Shown in pieces: positions 1 to 9,066 of a DNA stretch of 64,000 nt. Origin of the DNA: Spirosoma aerolatum (GTDB lineage: Bacteria; Bacteroidota; Bacteroidia; Cytophagales; Spirosomataceae); contig NZ_CP020104.1 of assembly GCF_002056795.1 (NCBI RefSeq), positions 879,001-943,000 on the forward strand. Reading direction: 5' to 3'. Numbering within the stretch: the first letter of the stretch is position 1; every line of letters starts with the position of its first letter. A program made the position numbers and the translations under genes. The notes below the pieces were generated by a model. It did not search any database. It had not been told where the DNA came from and saw nothing but the letters and a program-made list of their open reading frames with translations.

Positions 1-2
1 AT

Positions 3-365
3 ACCTCATCGAATCGGTCGTTGCTGTATGAGGTGGCCGATGTGAAGGTGTGGGCCAATCTGGGGCTGCATTTTGCCGAAAAACTGAAAGGAGCGATTGC
101 CTTACAAACCTATCGGACTACCGGACAGGAAGCACAGAAGCAGGTAGCCATTCAGCACGTGAAAGAAGCCCTCCGTTATTGGGATGAGGTTATTGCCATT
201 ACGCGTCCACTGTACAACGACATGCCGTTAGTCCATCTGACCGAACAGAAAGGCCACACCTGGGCCGAAAATAATCAACTCCGCTTCCACTGGGAAAAAC
301 TCCGCCCCGATGTAGCCCACGATATTACCGTCGCTGAACAGGCACAACCCGATTTGCGAAACTAG
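3..365 (+). CDS. C-terminal fragment of an unidentified protein (5' end outside window)
   Basis: The frame is open from the first bases of the window to a TAG at 363-365, so this is the tail of a longer gene. The visible 120 residues are rich in Trp, Tyr and His and look alpha-helical (segments such as VWANLGLHFAEKLKGAI and ALRYWDEVIAITRPLYND). Helical C-terminal tails of this style occur on some large secreted glycosidases of Bacteroidota (GH67/GH115-like), but no catalytic motif is visible, so that is only a guess. A TTG at 21 is in frame but is not a convincing start. A short hairpin follows the stop. Confidence 0.5.
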   Translation, partial: TSSNRSLLYEVADVKVWANLGLHFAEKLKGAIALQTYRTTGQEAQKQVAIQHVKEALRYWDEVIAITRPLYNDMPLVHLTEQKGHTWAENNQLRFHWEKLRPDVAHDITVAEQAQPDLRN

Positions 366-395
366 TGCAATCAGGTATTTCTGTGGTTTTGTGTG

Positions 396-419
396 GTGTC
401 AGATGCTCACATCTGACAC
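396..419. terminator. Hairpin after first gene
   Basis: A perfect 10-bp inverted repeat (GTGTCAGATG / CATCTGACAC) with a 4-nt loop lies 30 bp after the stop codon of the first gene. There is no strong T run after it, so it may be a weak terminator or mRNA 3' stabiliser. Confidence 0.4.
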
Positions 420-527
420 TGGGAGGTTTCTCAAAACTGATACCCCATGTTCCATTTCAGTTGAAAATCGGGTATAATTCAATTTTTCAAAAAAAAAATT
501 AAAAAACGACTAAGTGTTTTTAATGCA

Positions 528-584
528 CTTACCCGTCTTAGAGGATAGACGGGCTAAGGCAGCAGGCCTATGACTTCGCCCGTC
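528..584 (+). promoter_or_regulatory. Leader with mutually exclusive stems upstream of first susC
   Basis: CTTA-CCCGTCT (528-538) can pair with AGACGGG-C-TAAG (547-558). The same GACGGGC (548-554) can instead pair with GCCCGTC at 578-584. A T6 run follows at about 611-616, and the susC start is at 678. Two competing stems before a T run are compatible with attenuation, but no promoter motif was found upstream, so transcription of this stretch is unproven. The rest of 366-677 shows only A/T-rich sequence. Confidence 0.3.
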
Positions 585-677
585 AGGCTATTCCACAAAC
601 AGATCCTGGTTTTTTGTCGCAGCGTACAAGCCTCTTACCATAACCTAGCAGCACAAACTACATAAACCCTGTACCAT

Positions 678-3600
678 ATGGAAAAATCAGTACGTATTCT
701 ACTCCTTTTGGGAGTAGTGATGGGAGGAGTACATCCTGGCTTTTCCCAAACCCTGGCGCGGGCTGAACAACTTCAGCCGAAAGAGGTATATGCCAAAGCC
801 TCAACGAAACGACTAAAAGATGTATTGAAGAAACTTCAGGATCAGTATGCCACCGATATTCTGTATCTGGATCGTCATGTAGAAGGATTGACCGTTGCGG
901 TCGATGCTGTAGACCTCAATGCCAAGATAGACGACAATCTGAGCGCTATTCTAAAGCCATTGGGCCTGCGCTACAAGAAAATCAGAAACGGTAGCTATGT
1001 GATCACGACGAAGGAGCCGTCGGGAAAGGTGGAGTCCACCAACGCCCGATTTCCGGTTGTTACACCGATAACTGAGCGATACCAGGAGTCGGAATCAACA
1101 ACACAACTGCCTTTATTGACCGCATCGGCTGATATGGCCGTCGAAAAAGTGCGGGTGGCTGATATTTCGGTTCAGGGAAAAGTGTCCGACGAAAAGGGGG
1201 AGGGCTTGCCCGGTGTCAGTATTCTGTTGAAAGGGACCCAGAAAGGAACGACTACCGATGTAGATGGGCGGTATAAAATTGACGTTCCCAATGCGTCGTC
1301 CACGCTGATTTTCAGCTTTGTTGGTTACGCTTCACAAGAAATTGTGGTGGGTAATCGCACAAGCCTGAACGTTACGATGGCGACCGACAATAAAACACTG
1401 AGCGAAATTGTCGTCATTGGCTATGGATCAATCGAGAAAAAAGACCTGACGGGCTCCGTAGCCTCTATCGGTAGTAAATCCATTCAGGAGGTGGCCGTCC
1501 CTCGGGTCGATCAGGCGTTGATGGGTAAAATTGCCGGGGTGCAGGTAAAACCTGTTTCGGGCGAACCCGGTGCTGCTCCGCAAATCCGAATTCGGGGTAT
1601 TGGTAGTATTTCGGCGGGTGCTGGTCCGCTGTATGTAGTCGATGGTTTCCCGATTTCCAGTATCCAGACCCTGAACCCGAACGACGTGGAAACCATCGAC
1701 GTGCTGAAAGATGCGTCGGCTACGGCTATTTACGGATCGCGGGGTGCCAATGGCGTTGTGATTATCAATACTAAGCGGGGTAAATCGGGCAAGGCTGCAA
1801 TCAGTTTCAGTTACCAGTTCGGTTTTCAAAAAATAGCCAAGCGGCCCAAACTACAATCCGGCTTAGAAGAAGCGCAGCACTATTTTGATGGCGTTCGCAA
1901 CCGAAACCTGGACGAAGGAAACGATGTGTCGGGTGACCCGCTCAAGTGGAAAGCACCGGTTCCGCAAACGATTCTGGATGTACTGTCAGGAAAGATCACC
2001 ACGAACGAAGACCCGCTCGATGCCATATTACGTACAGGCCCTCAGCAGCAATATCAGTTAAATGCATCGGGCGGCACCGAAAATATCCGGTACGCCGTGA
2101 GTGGCGAATATTTCAATCAGGATGGGATTATTCTGAACACCAACTTCAAACGCTACTCGGTCCGGGCAAATATCGACGCCAAACTAGCTCCCCGGCTCAC
2201 GTTGAAAGTGAACCTGAACCCCTCCTATACCGATAAATTCAACGTGGGCGGTGTCGGTGCTGAAGACGTAGCAACTTACTCGGATATTACCAACAACCCA
2301 CTCTACAATGCGCTGGTCATTCCGACTTATCAGTCCTTATACAACCCGGATGGCAGCTATTATCCCTTTGGCAATGGCCTGGATGCCGTGGTGACCAGTA
2401 AGAATCCGCTGGCGCTGGCCAACGAAATAAAGGCCCGGCAAAAAGGCATTGGGTTTCTGGGGAACACCTTCATGGAATATGCTATCCTGCCTAATCTGAA
2501 AGTGAATGTGATGCTGGGTATCAACCTGATGAGTATCAAAGGGAGCTACTTCAAACCCCAGATGGCGGCTTTCCTCAACGAACTGGCCAGTGGTACCGAC
2601 AACGCATCGCAACGGCTTAACTGGATTACGGAAACTACCGTGAACTATACCAAGAGTGTTGGCAAGCACAATTTCACGGGGCTATTAGGCTACACGACCC
2701 AAAAGGAAACCTTCGAATCCAACACACTGACCAGCAACCGTTACCCCAACAACCTGGTGCCTACATTGAGTGCCGTGAGCGGGATTCTGACGGGCGGTTC
2801 GTCGAACGTAGCGGAATGGTCACTGCTGTCGTATTTAGGCCGGATCAATTATAACTACAACAGCAAGTACTATGCAACGGCTTCATTGCGGACGGATGGA
2901 TCTTCACGGTTTGGATCAGAAAATAAGTACGGTGTGTTTCCATCGGTTGCACTGGCCTGGCGTATTTCGGATGAGGCTTTCATGAAAGATATTCGTGCCA
3001 TCAACGAGTTGAAATTGCGGACCAGCTACGGGAAAACCGGAAACAACAACATCGGCAATTACGACCATCTGGCCACGATCAACTACGAAAAGTATGTGTT
3101 GGGCGGAACAGGAGTAGGAGGGTTCTCACCTGGCCGACTAGCCAATCCAAATCTGACCTGGGAAACCCAGCAACAGATCAACGTGGGTATTGATGTGAGC
3201 TTCCTGAACAACCGGCTGGCCTTGACCTTAGACCATTTCCGGTCGAAAAACTCCGACCTGCTGCTGAACGTCAACATACCCGACATTACGGGCTTCAATA
3301 CCGCACTCCAGAACATTGGCGAAGTGCAGAATACAGGTTGGGAAATTACCCTGAACACGGTGAATACCCAGGGCGCTTTCAAATGGCAGACGGCCCTGAA
3401 TTTCTCGATGTATAAAAACAAAGTGACCCGTCTGGGCCCCTCCGGCGACCCCATTATTGCCAGTCAGGGAGGTAATATTACCATGATTGGCCAACCAATC
3501 GGGATGTTTTACGGCTGGCTGACCGATGGGATTTTCAAAACCAAAGCGGAACTGGATAAAGGGCCGATCTGGAACCCTGGTGGTCGTGATGCCTCGCGCG

Positions 3601-4202
3601 TGGGCGATGTTCGGTTTGTGGATGTAAGCGGACCAAACGGCGTACCCGACGGCATTATCAACAGTTTCGACAAAACCATCATGGGCTCGCCTTACCCCGA
3701 TTTCTATTACGGCATGACCAACAGCTTCTCGTATAAAAATCTGAGCCTGAGCGTGAGTTTGCAAGGTGTACAGGGGAACCGTGTACTGGCATTATCGCGT
3801 GAGCAACTGGCCAACGACCGGGCTCGGTTCCGGCAGTATGCCTTCATGAACAACTACTGGAAATCGGAGTCGGAGCCGGGCGATGGCTATTCGGTACGCC
3901 CCAACGATGTGCCAACGGGTAATTTCCGGGGGACCTACAGCCAGCGCTGGCTGGACGATGGTTCGTATCTGCGAATCAATAATATCGTGCTGGGCTATAC
4001 CCTTCCCGAACTGATCGCGAAAAAGGCCAAACTCAGCTCAGTACGCCTGTCGGTAACCGCCAATAACCCCTTCCTCTTCACGAAGTTCGTTGGGTTCAAC
4101 CCCGATGTGAGCCGGACCGATAGCCCGCTTACGCCCGGTAACGAACGGTACGATTACCCAACGGCAAAAAGTATTCTGTTCGGCATAAACATTGGCTTTT
4201 AA
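678..4202 (+). CDS. SusC/RagA-family TonB-dependent receptor with STN domain
   Basis: This is an outer-membrane TonB-dependent transporter of the SusC class, which imports oligosaccharides or other large ligands with a SusD lipoprotein lid. A signal peptide (residues 1-24) is followed by an STN (secretin/TonB N-terminal) domain at about 36-110, a carboxypeptidase-regulatory-like beta-sandwich at about 163-235, the family sequence SEIVVIGYG, a plug domain to about 370, and a long beta-barrel ending in aromatic Phe. The length of 1174 residues is normal for STN-bearing members. STN domains in this family usually signal to an anti-sigma/ECF pair, but none is visible here. The susD start lies 14 bp downstream, so the two form an operon. 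The substrate cannot be read from the sequence. Confidence 0.95.
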   Translation: MEKSVRILLLLGVVMGGVHPGFSQTLARAEQLQPKEVYAKASTKRLKDVLKKLQDQYATDILYLDRHVEGLTVAVDAVDLNAKIDDNLSAILKPLGLRYKKIRNGSYVITTKEPSGKVESTNARFPVVTPITERYQESESTTQLPLLTASADMAVEKVRVADISVQGKVSDEKGEGLPGVSILLKGTQKGTTTDVDGRYKIDVPNASSTLIFSFVGYASQEIVVGNRTSLNVTMATDNKTLSEIVVIGYGSIEKKDLTGSVASIGSKSIQEVAVPRVDQALMGKIAGVQVKPVSGEPGAAPQIRIRGIGSISAGAGPLYVVDGFPISSIQTLNPNDVETIDVLKDASATAIYGSRGANGVVIINTKRGKSGKAAISFSYQFGFQKIAKRPKLQSGLEEAQHYFDGVRNRNLDEGNDVSGDPLKWKAPVPQTILDVLSGKITTNEDPLDAILRTGPQQQYQLNASGGTENIRYAVSGEYFNQDGIILNTNFKRYSVRANIDAKLAPRLTLKVNLNPSYTDKFNVGGVGAEDVATYSDITNNPLYNALVIPTYQSLYNPDGSYYPFGNGLDAVVTSKNPLALANEIKARQKGIGFLGNTFMEYAILPNLKVNVMLGINLMSIKGSYFKPQMAAFLNELASGTDNASQRLNWITETTVNYTKSVGKHNFTGLLGYTTQKETFESNTLTSNRYPNNLVPTLSAVSGILTGGSSNVAEWSLLSYLGRINYNYNSKYYATASLRTDGSSRFGSENKYGVFPSVALAWRISDEAFMKDIRAINELKLRTSYGKTGNNNIGNYDHLATINYEKYVLGGTGVGGFSPGRLANPNLTWETQQQINVGIDVSFLNNRLALTLDHFRSKNSDLLLNVNIPDITGFNTALQNIGEVQNTGWEITLNTVNTQGAFKWQTALNFSMYKNKVTRLGPSGDPIIASQGGNITMIGQPIGMFYGWLTDGIFKTKAELDKGPIWNPGGRDASRVGDVRFVDVSGPNGVPDGIINSFDKTIMGSPYPDFYYGMTNSFSYKNLSLSVSLQGVQGNRVLALSREQLANDRARFRQYAFMNNYWKSESEPGDGYSVRPNDVPTGNFRGTYSQRWLDDGSYLRINNIVLGYTLPELIAKKAKLSSVRLSVTANNPFLFTKFVGFNPDVSRTDSPLTPGNERYDYPTAKSILFGINIGF

Positions 4203-4216
4203 CCTTTTCTTCTCCA

Positions 4217-5659
4217 ATGAAAAAGACAATTTTTCTGGTGGCGCTGGTCATGTTGCTGACGACCGCCTGCCGAAAGGATTTTATCGAAATTCTGCCCGTC
4301 GATACGGTCACGGTCGATGTGTTGTATAAAACCGACAAAGACTATCAGGATGCCATTATCGGTGTCTATGGGATTTATCAGGATCAGTATGCCAACATGT
4401 ACTACTTTGGCGATATCCGGGGCGACGACGTATGGGATGAGCTGGTGAAAGGTACTGCCGGGGCAGTCGATAACTTTACACTGGCCAACGACGACCCTCT
4501 GCTGATTAATACCTGGCGGAATTACTACAAAGCCATTACGCGGGCCAATACCATCCTGGAGCGTATTGCTACCGCTGATGCGTCGATCACGAACAAAAAT
4601 CGGCACATTGGTGAAGCTGAATTTCTGCGGGCGCTGGCTTACTTCGATCTGGTTCGGATTTTTGGCGATGTGCCGATGGTAACCAAAACCCTGAGCATCG
4701 AAGAGTCGTACAAAACTCCTCGGGAAAAGGTCGATAAAATCTACGATGAAGTCATTATCAAAGACCTGCTTGATGCCGAAAGTAAGTTGCCTGCCAGTTA
4801 TGCGGGCTCAGAAGTAGGACGAGCGACCAAAGGGGCAGCCAGAGCGTTGCTGGGAAAAGTGTACCTGACCCGGAAGGACTTTACCAAAGCAGAAGCCAAA
4901 CTTCAGGAAGTAACCACCATGGGCTACTCGCTACTACCCAACTGGGCCGACCTGTGGGATTATACCAAAAATGAGCACCACAGCGAGTACATTTTCGACA
5001 TTGAGTACGAGCAGGGTTTAGGGGGGGAAGGCAGTATTTACACCAACCGCTTTACGCCCAAGGTTACGTCGATGATTGCGTTCTATGGCATTGCCGGTTC
5101 GGTCGATGATCAGAATACACCCAACCAGGTGCTGTTCGATCTGTTTGAGGCAAAGGATAAACGGAAAGATATAACCGCTAGTCGTGGGTATACCGATGCG
5201 ACAGGGAAGTTTATCCCGCTCCTGGTTTCGTCCAACAACATGTCGGCTTACACCCGCAAATACATTGTTAAAATCAGTACGGCCAACGATAGTCCCGCTA
5301 ACTGGAAAGTGATTCGGTACGCCGATGTGTTGCTAATGTATGCCGAAGCGCTGAACGAAAACGGTAAAACGGCGCAGGCGCTGCCTTATTTGAATCAAGT
5401 TCGGACACGGGCGGGTATTGATGCGCTGGCTGCTGGAGTTACTCAGACAGACCTGCGCGATCAGATTGTGCTGGAGCGTCGTCGGGAACTGGCATTTGAA
5501 GGGCATCGCTGGTTTGATCTGATTCGAACCGGCCAGGCGCTTAACGTGATGGGGAAATATGGAATGAAAGCGCGTAATGTCGTTTTCCCCATTCCCCTGG
5601 CACAGATTCAACTCATTAACGACCGTACCATTTTCCCGCAGAATCCGGGCTATGATTAA
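4217..5659 (+). CDS. SusD/RagB-family nutrient-binding lipoprotein
   Basis: This is the surface lipoprotein partner of the SusC encoded 14 bp upstream. The lipobox LTTAC places the lipidated Cys at residue 18. The helical TPR-like SusD fold is indicated by GEAEFLRALAYFDLVRIFGD, by VIRYADVLLMYAEALNE and by the C-terminal ERRRELAFEGHRWFDLIR segment. The chain ends in the usual NPGYD. The length of 480 residues is typical. It is expected to form the hinged lid over the SusC barrel. The ligand is unknown. Confidence 0.95.
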   Translation: MKKTIFLVALVMLLTTACRKDFIEILPVDTVTVDVLYKTDKDYQDAIIGVYGIYQDQYANMYYFGDIRGDDVWDELVKGTAGAVDNFTLANDDPLLINTWRNYYKAITRANTILERIATADASITNKNRHIGEAEFLRALAYFDLVRIFGDVPMVTKTLSIEESYKTPREKVDKIYDEVIIKDLLDAESKLPASYAGSEVGRATKGAARALLGKVYLTRKDFTKAEAKLQEVTTMGYSLLPNWADLWDYTKNEHHSEYIFDIEYEQGLGGEGSIYTNRFTPKVTSMIAFYGIAGSVDDQNTPNQVLFDLFEAKDKRKDITASRGYTDATGKFIPLLVSSNNMSAYTRKYIVKISTANDSPANWKVIRYADVLLMYAEALNENGKTAQALPYLNQVRTRAGIDALAAGVTQTDLRDQIVLERRRELAFEGHRWFDLIRTGQALNVMGKYGMKARNVVFPIPLAQIQLINDRTIFPQNPGYD

Positions 5660-5663
5660 ACAA

Positions 5664-5722
5664 TGGTTTTAGGTAGGCACTCGTCCACGATTGTATCGCG
5701 GTCGAGTGCCTACCTAAAACCA
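5664..5722. repeat. Perfect 20-bp inverted repeat after susD
   Basis: The arms 5664-5683 and 5703-5722 are exact reverse complements around a 19-nt loop, a few bases after the susD stop. It has no sequence similarity to the GTCATCCCGACG palindrome family found elsewhere in the window. It probably acts as a transcription terminator or mRNA 3' end. Confidence 0.7.
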
Positions 5723-5783
5723 GAACTATTGACCCGAAACAATAAAAACACATCAACCAAATTAGCCTTTAAACCTTTCTTGT

Positions 5784-6992
5784 ATGAAGACGACAAAAAC
5801 CATTTTATCCCTGCTTCTGTGTAGTATACTTTTTATAACGGCAACGGCCTGGATAACAGCGTCTAAAGATCGACTGGCGGTCAATGCCACCAAACCTACA
5901 AAACCGGCTCCCAAAGTGCAGCGCCTTCTATACGTCGTTACACCCGGCATCCGAAATTACCTGGGTTACGGTGGGCACGGTATACAGGTGTTCGACATCG
6001 ACAATAACCACAAGTTTGTCAAATTCATCAGCACACCGGGTGGTTTGTTACGAAAAGACTCGCCATCCCCGACGGGTACGATGAAAAAAGGTATTCCGTC
6101 CAATGTGAAGGGCGTCGATGTGAGTCTGGCATACAATTGTATTTATATCAGCACGCTGGAGGCCATTCAGTGTATCGATCTGGTTACCGAAAAAACACTG
6201 TGGGAAAAAGATTACGAAGGTGGAGTGGACCGTATTTCGATATCGCCCGATGGTAAAATTATTTATGCGCCATCGCTCGAAAAAGCCCACTGGAACGTCA
6301 TCGACGCCAAAACGGGCGATGTAATCACCAAGATTGTGACCAATTCGGGTTCACACAATACGATTTACGGCCCCGATGGTAAAGAGGTGTATCTGGCAGG
6401 CTTGAAATCGACCATGCTTAATGTAGCCGATACCAAAACGCATACTGTGTCCCGCCAGGTTGGGCCGTTCAGCGCCGATATCCGTCCCTTTACGGTCAAT
6501 GGTTCACAGACCCTCGTGTATGTGAATGTCAACGGATTGCTGGGTTTCGAAGTGGCCGATTTAGTAACGGGTAAATTCCTGCATCGGGTCGTAGTCGAAG
6601 GCTGGAACATGGGCGAAGTAAAACGGCATGGTTGCCCCAGCCACGGCATTGGCCTAACGCCCGATGAAAAGGAGCTTTGGTTGTGTGATGGGCATAACTA
6701 TCGGTTGCATGTATTCGACAACACCGTAATGCCGCCCGTTCAGAAAACAAGCATCGCCCTGAAAGACATGCCCGGCTGGATCACATTCAGCCTGGATGGG
6801 AAATATGCGTATCCAGCAACAGGCGACGTGATCGATGTGAAAACCCGCAAGATCATTGCTTCGCTGGAAGACCAGGATCATAACGATGTGCAAAGTGAGA
6901 AAATGGTTGAAATTCACTTTAGTGGTGGTAAGCCTGTTGCCGCTGGAGACCAGTTTGGTCTCGGTCAGGTGAAAAAGGTAACCAAGAACTAG
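5784..6992 (+). CDS. Secreted YncE-like beta-propeller protein
   Basis: A 402-residue protein with a signal peptide (hydrophobic stretch ILSLLLCSILFITATAWI near the N-terminus). The body consists of repeated beta-propeller blades, seen in units such as RISISPDGKIIYAPSLE, HNTIYGPDGKEVYLAG, GIGLTPDEKELWLCDG and ITFSLDGKYAYPATGDVIDV. This is the YncE/cytochrome-D1-like seven-blade fold, usually a binding or scaffold module and sometimes an enzyme. No catalytic residues can be assigned. It follows the susCD pair on the same strand after a strong hairpin, so it may be a separate transcription unit. Its role beside the downstream dehydrogenases is unknown. Confidence 0.75.
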   Translation: MKTTKTILSLLLCSILFITATAWITASKDRLAVNATKPTKPAPKVQRLLYVVTPGIRNYLGYGGHGIQVFDIDNNHKFVKFISTPGGLLRKDSPSPTGTMKKGIPSNVKGVDVSLAYNCIYISTLEAIQCIDLVTEKTLWEKDYEGGVDRISISPDGKIIYAPSLEKAHWNVIDAKTGDVITKIVTNSGSHNTIYGPDGKEVYLAGLKSTMLNVADTKTHTVSRQVGPFSADIRPFTVNGSQTLVYVNVNGLLGFEVADLVTGKFLHRVVVEGWNMGEVKRHGCPSHGIGLTPDEKELWLCDGHNYRLHVFDNTVMPPVQKTSIALKDMPGWITFSLDGKYAYPATGDVIDVKTRKIIASLEDQDHNDVQSEKMVEIHFSGGKPVAAGDQFGLGQVKKVTKN

Positions 6993-7054
6993 TTTATAGT
7001 AGCTGGTTTACCCATGCCTGTAAGCACTGGCATGGGTAAACCAGCTACTATAAA
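6993..7054. repeat. Perfect 26-bp inverted repeat between propeller gene and yhcH-like gene
   Basis: The arms 6993-7018 and 7029-7054 are exact reverse complements with a 10-nt loop. The left arm begins immediately after the stop codon of the propeller gene. It is unrelated in sequence to the other hairpins. A terminator or REP-like role is likely. Confidence 0.7.
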
Positions 7055-7072
7055 CCTTTTAATCGCTTCGTA

Positions 7073-7702
7073 ATGAAAAAATCGCACACTAGCCGCTCGC
7101 GGGCTTTACTGGTCGGTATGGCCGTATTGATGACTGTTGCGGTACGCGCCCAGTCGGTCGAGAACTGGACCGGAAAAAAGGCCGACCAATGGTTTGCTAA
7201 AATGGACTGGCTTGGCGGACTGCCTGCCAAACCCGCCGAGGTGATCAATAAGGAAGAGTTTGCCCGGCAATACCACGGCAATAAAGCCGCCTGGGATAAA
7301 GCGTTTGCGTTTCTGAAAAACACCGATTTCACCCGGTTGCGCCCCGGCAAATACCCCATCGACGATGAGGCCGTATACGCTACCATTTCGGAAGGGCCAC
7401 CGCGCGAAATCTCCAACGACAAGTTCGAAGCCCACCAGAACTACAGTGACATTCATTTCGTGCTAAAGGGCAAAGAGCAAATCGGCATCATTCCGGTCGA
7501 GAACGTAAAATCGAATCTGGTCGAGGCCTATAGCCCCGCTAAAGACATTATGTTTTACTCGTCCGATCAGGGTAAATTCTACGTTGCCGAACCCGGTATC
7601 TTTTACATCGTTACGCCCAAGGAAGCGCATAACCCAGCCAACAAAGTAGACGGATACGACGGGGTTAAAAAAGTAGTGGTCAAGGTGCGGACCATTCCGT
7701 AA
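7073..7702 (+). CDS. YhcH/YjgK/YiaL-family (DUF386) protein with signal peptide
   Basis: The domain from about residue 95 to the end matches the YhcH/YiaL/EbgC cupin-like family, with FEAHQNYSDIHFVLKGKEQIG, an acidic segment and FYIVTPKEAHNPA. The His and Glu residues that bind metal in this fold are present (the HQNYSDIHF region and KEAHNP). Family members act on sugars or sugar acids, with anomerase- or isomerase-like roles near sialate, alginate or sugar-acid genes. At 209 residues it is longer than the usual ~150 because of a signal peptide (about residues 1-27) and an extra ~60-residue lead, so it should be periplasmic. That is unusual for this mostly cytoplasmic family. It lies ahead of the dehydrogenase genes on the same strand. 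Confidence 0.85.
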   Translation: MKKSHTSRSRALLVGMAVLMTVAVRAQSVENWTGKKADQWFAKMDWLGGLPAKPAEVINKEEFARQYHGNKAAWDKAFAFLKNTDFTRLRPGKYPIDDEAVYATISEGPPREISNDKFEAHQNYSDIHFVLKGKEQIGIIPVENVKSNLVEAYSPAKDIMFYSSDQGKFYVAEPGIFYIVTPKEAHNPANKVDGYDGVKKVVVKVRTIP

Positions 7703-7736
7703 AGGAGTAGGCGTTCAGTCAGTTTTCAGTCGATTA

Positions 7737-7814
7737 TTTTTGTCATCCCGACGCAGGAGGGATCTCTCTTATTTCCTGGCACTTGAGATCCCTCCTGCGT
7801 CGGGATGACAAAAA
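7737..7814. repeat. Palindromic intergenic element, copy 1 (GCAGG variant)
   Basis: Perfect 30-bp arms at 7737-7766 and 7785-7814 with an 18-nt spacer. The core reads TGTCATCCCGACGCAGGAGG and continues GGATCTC. It is one of six copies in the window, all between genes. Because the arms end in T and A runs, it could serve as a bidirectional terminator. Confidence 0.9.
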
Positions 7815-7909
7815 TTTGAGCTCAACTAAGCCAGACTAGGATAGGTCGAATACTTAATATATAACCCATTCGCAGCCTTTACCCCAGTACCGTTTACGAT
7901 CCCTTTCTC

Positions 7910-8902
7910 ATGGAATTAGTGTTTCTGGATACGAAAACCATTGGTAATATTCCCAACCTGAATCTGTTGGAAAAATTTGGTCGGGTGACCTACTACGAAA
8001 CTACGCAGCCCGATCAAACGCTGGAGCGAATCAGGGAAGCCGATATTGTTGTCTCGAACAAGGTGATGCTGGATAAAGCCATCATCGAGCAGGCGCCAAA
8101 GCTAAAGCTGATCTGCATTGCCGCTACGGGCACTAATAATGTCGATAAAGAAGCCGCCGAAAAGCGAGGCATTCCGGTAATGAACGCTATGGATTACTCG
8201 ACACAGAGCGTTACCCAGGGCACGTTTGCCATACTACTGCACCTGCTGGTCAATGTGCCGTATTTCGACCACTATGTGAAAGACGGTGAATACGCTAAAA
8301 CGGACATATTTACTCATTTCGGACCGGGTTTCTGGGAGCTGGCCGGAAAGCGGTTTGGCATTGTTGGCCTGGGAAATATTGGTCGGCAGGTAGCCAAAAT
8401 TGCATATGCGTTCGGCTGCGAAGTCGTGTATTACTCTACATCTGGCCAGAATACCCAGCAGCCCTATCTGCGACTTGAATTAGATGAGTTTTTACATACC
8501 TGCGACATTGTTTCTATACACGCCCCTTTAAATGAAAGCACGGCTAATTTTATCAATTACGACCGACTGGCACGTATGAAAAAATCGGCCATTCTGCTCA
8601 ACGTAGGTCGGGGGGGCATTGTCAACGAAGCCGACTTGGCCCGAGCGCTGGACGAAGGGTTAATTGCAGCCGCCGGTATCGACGTGTTTACCAAAGAACC
8701 TATCCTGCCCGAAAACCCGCTTTTGCACGTAAAGCATAAAGAACGGCTAGCTCTGACGCCCCACGTAACCTGGGCCAGTATCGAGGCCCGAACGCTGCTA
8801 ATGGAGAAAGTCGGCCAGAATATCGAAGCGTTTTTGAAAACGGAGATCTCGAACGTCCGCGCTACAATCGCAGACGAGCATGAGCCATTAGCTAATGTAT
8901 AA
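7910..8902 (+). CDS. D-isomer-specific 2-hydroxyacid dehydrogenase (NAD(P)-dependent)
   Basis: A 330-residue cytoplasmic oxidoreductase of the D-2-hydroxyacid dehydrogenase family (glycerate/hydroxypyruvate/glyoxylate reductase type). The NAD-binding GLGNIG sits at residues 153-158. The catalytic set is complete: Arg234 in NVGRGG, Glu263 in FTKEP and His285 in LTPHVTW. The protein interconverts a 2-oxoacid and a D-2-hydroxyacid. With malate synthase and Lut genes nearby, glyoxylate/glycolate or hydroxypyruvate/glycerate are plausible substrates, but this is inference. It stands alone between two copies of the palindromic element, so it may be a single-gene unit. Confidence 0.92.
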   Translation: MELVFLDTKTIGNIPNLNLLEKFGRVTYYETTQPDQTLERIREADIVVSNKVMLDKAIIEQAPKLKLICIAATGTNNVDKEAAEKRGIPVMNAMDYSTQSVTQGTFAILLHLLVNVPYFDHYVKDGEYAKTDIFTHFGPGFWELAGKRFGIVGLGNIGRQVAKIAYAFGCEVVYYSTSGQNTQQPYLRLELDEFLHTCDIVSIHAPLNESTANFINYDRLARMKKSAILLNVGRGGIVNEADLARALDEGLIAAAGIDVFTKEPILPENPLLHVKHKERLALTPHVTWASIEARTLLMEKVGQNIEAFLKTEISNVRATIADEHEPLANV

Positions 8903-8939
8903 CCAATGCTATTGATTACTAGGCAGATCAAAATACATT

Positions 8940-9029
8940 ATATTCTTTTTTGTCATCCCGACGCAGGAGGGATCTCAAGTATCAGGTAATTCGAGATCCC
9001 TCCTGCGTCGGGATGACAAAAAAGAATAT
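8940..9029. repeat. Palindromic intergenic element, copy 2 (GCAGG variant)
   Basis: The arms 8940-8976 and 8993-9029 are perfect over 37 bp. The shared core is extended outward by ATATTC/GAATAT, which also pairs. The core carries the same GCAGG variant as copies 1 and 4. It separates the hydroxyacid dehydrogenase gene from the alcohol dehydrogenase gene. Confidence 0.9.
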
Positions 9030-9066
9030 TTGACTATTTTAAGTTGAGTACTTACATAACTAGTAT

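Noticed and set aside
3228..3764. Minus-strand open frame (178 codons) inside the first susC
   Set aside because: Antisense shadow of the SusC barrel; no protein-like motifs.
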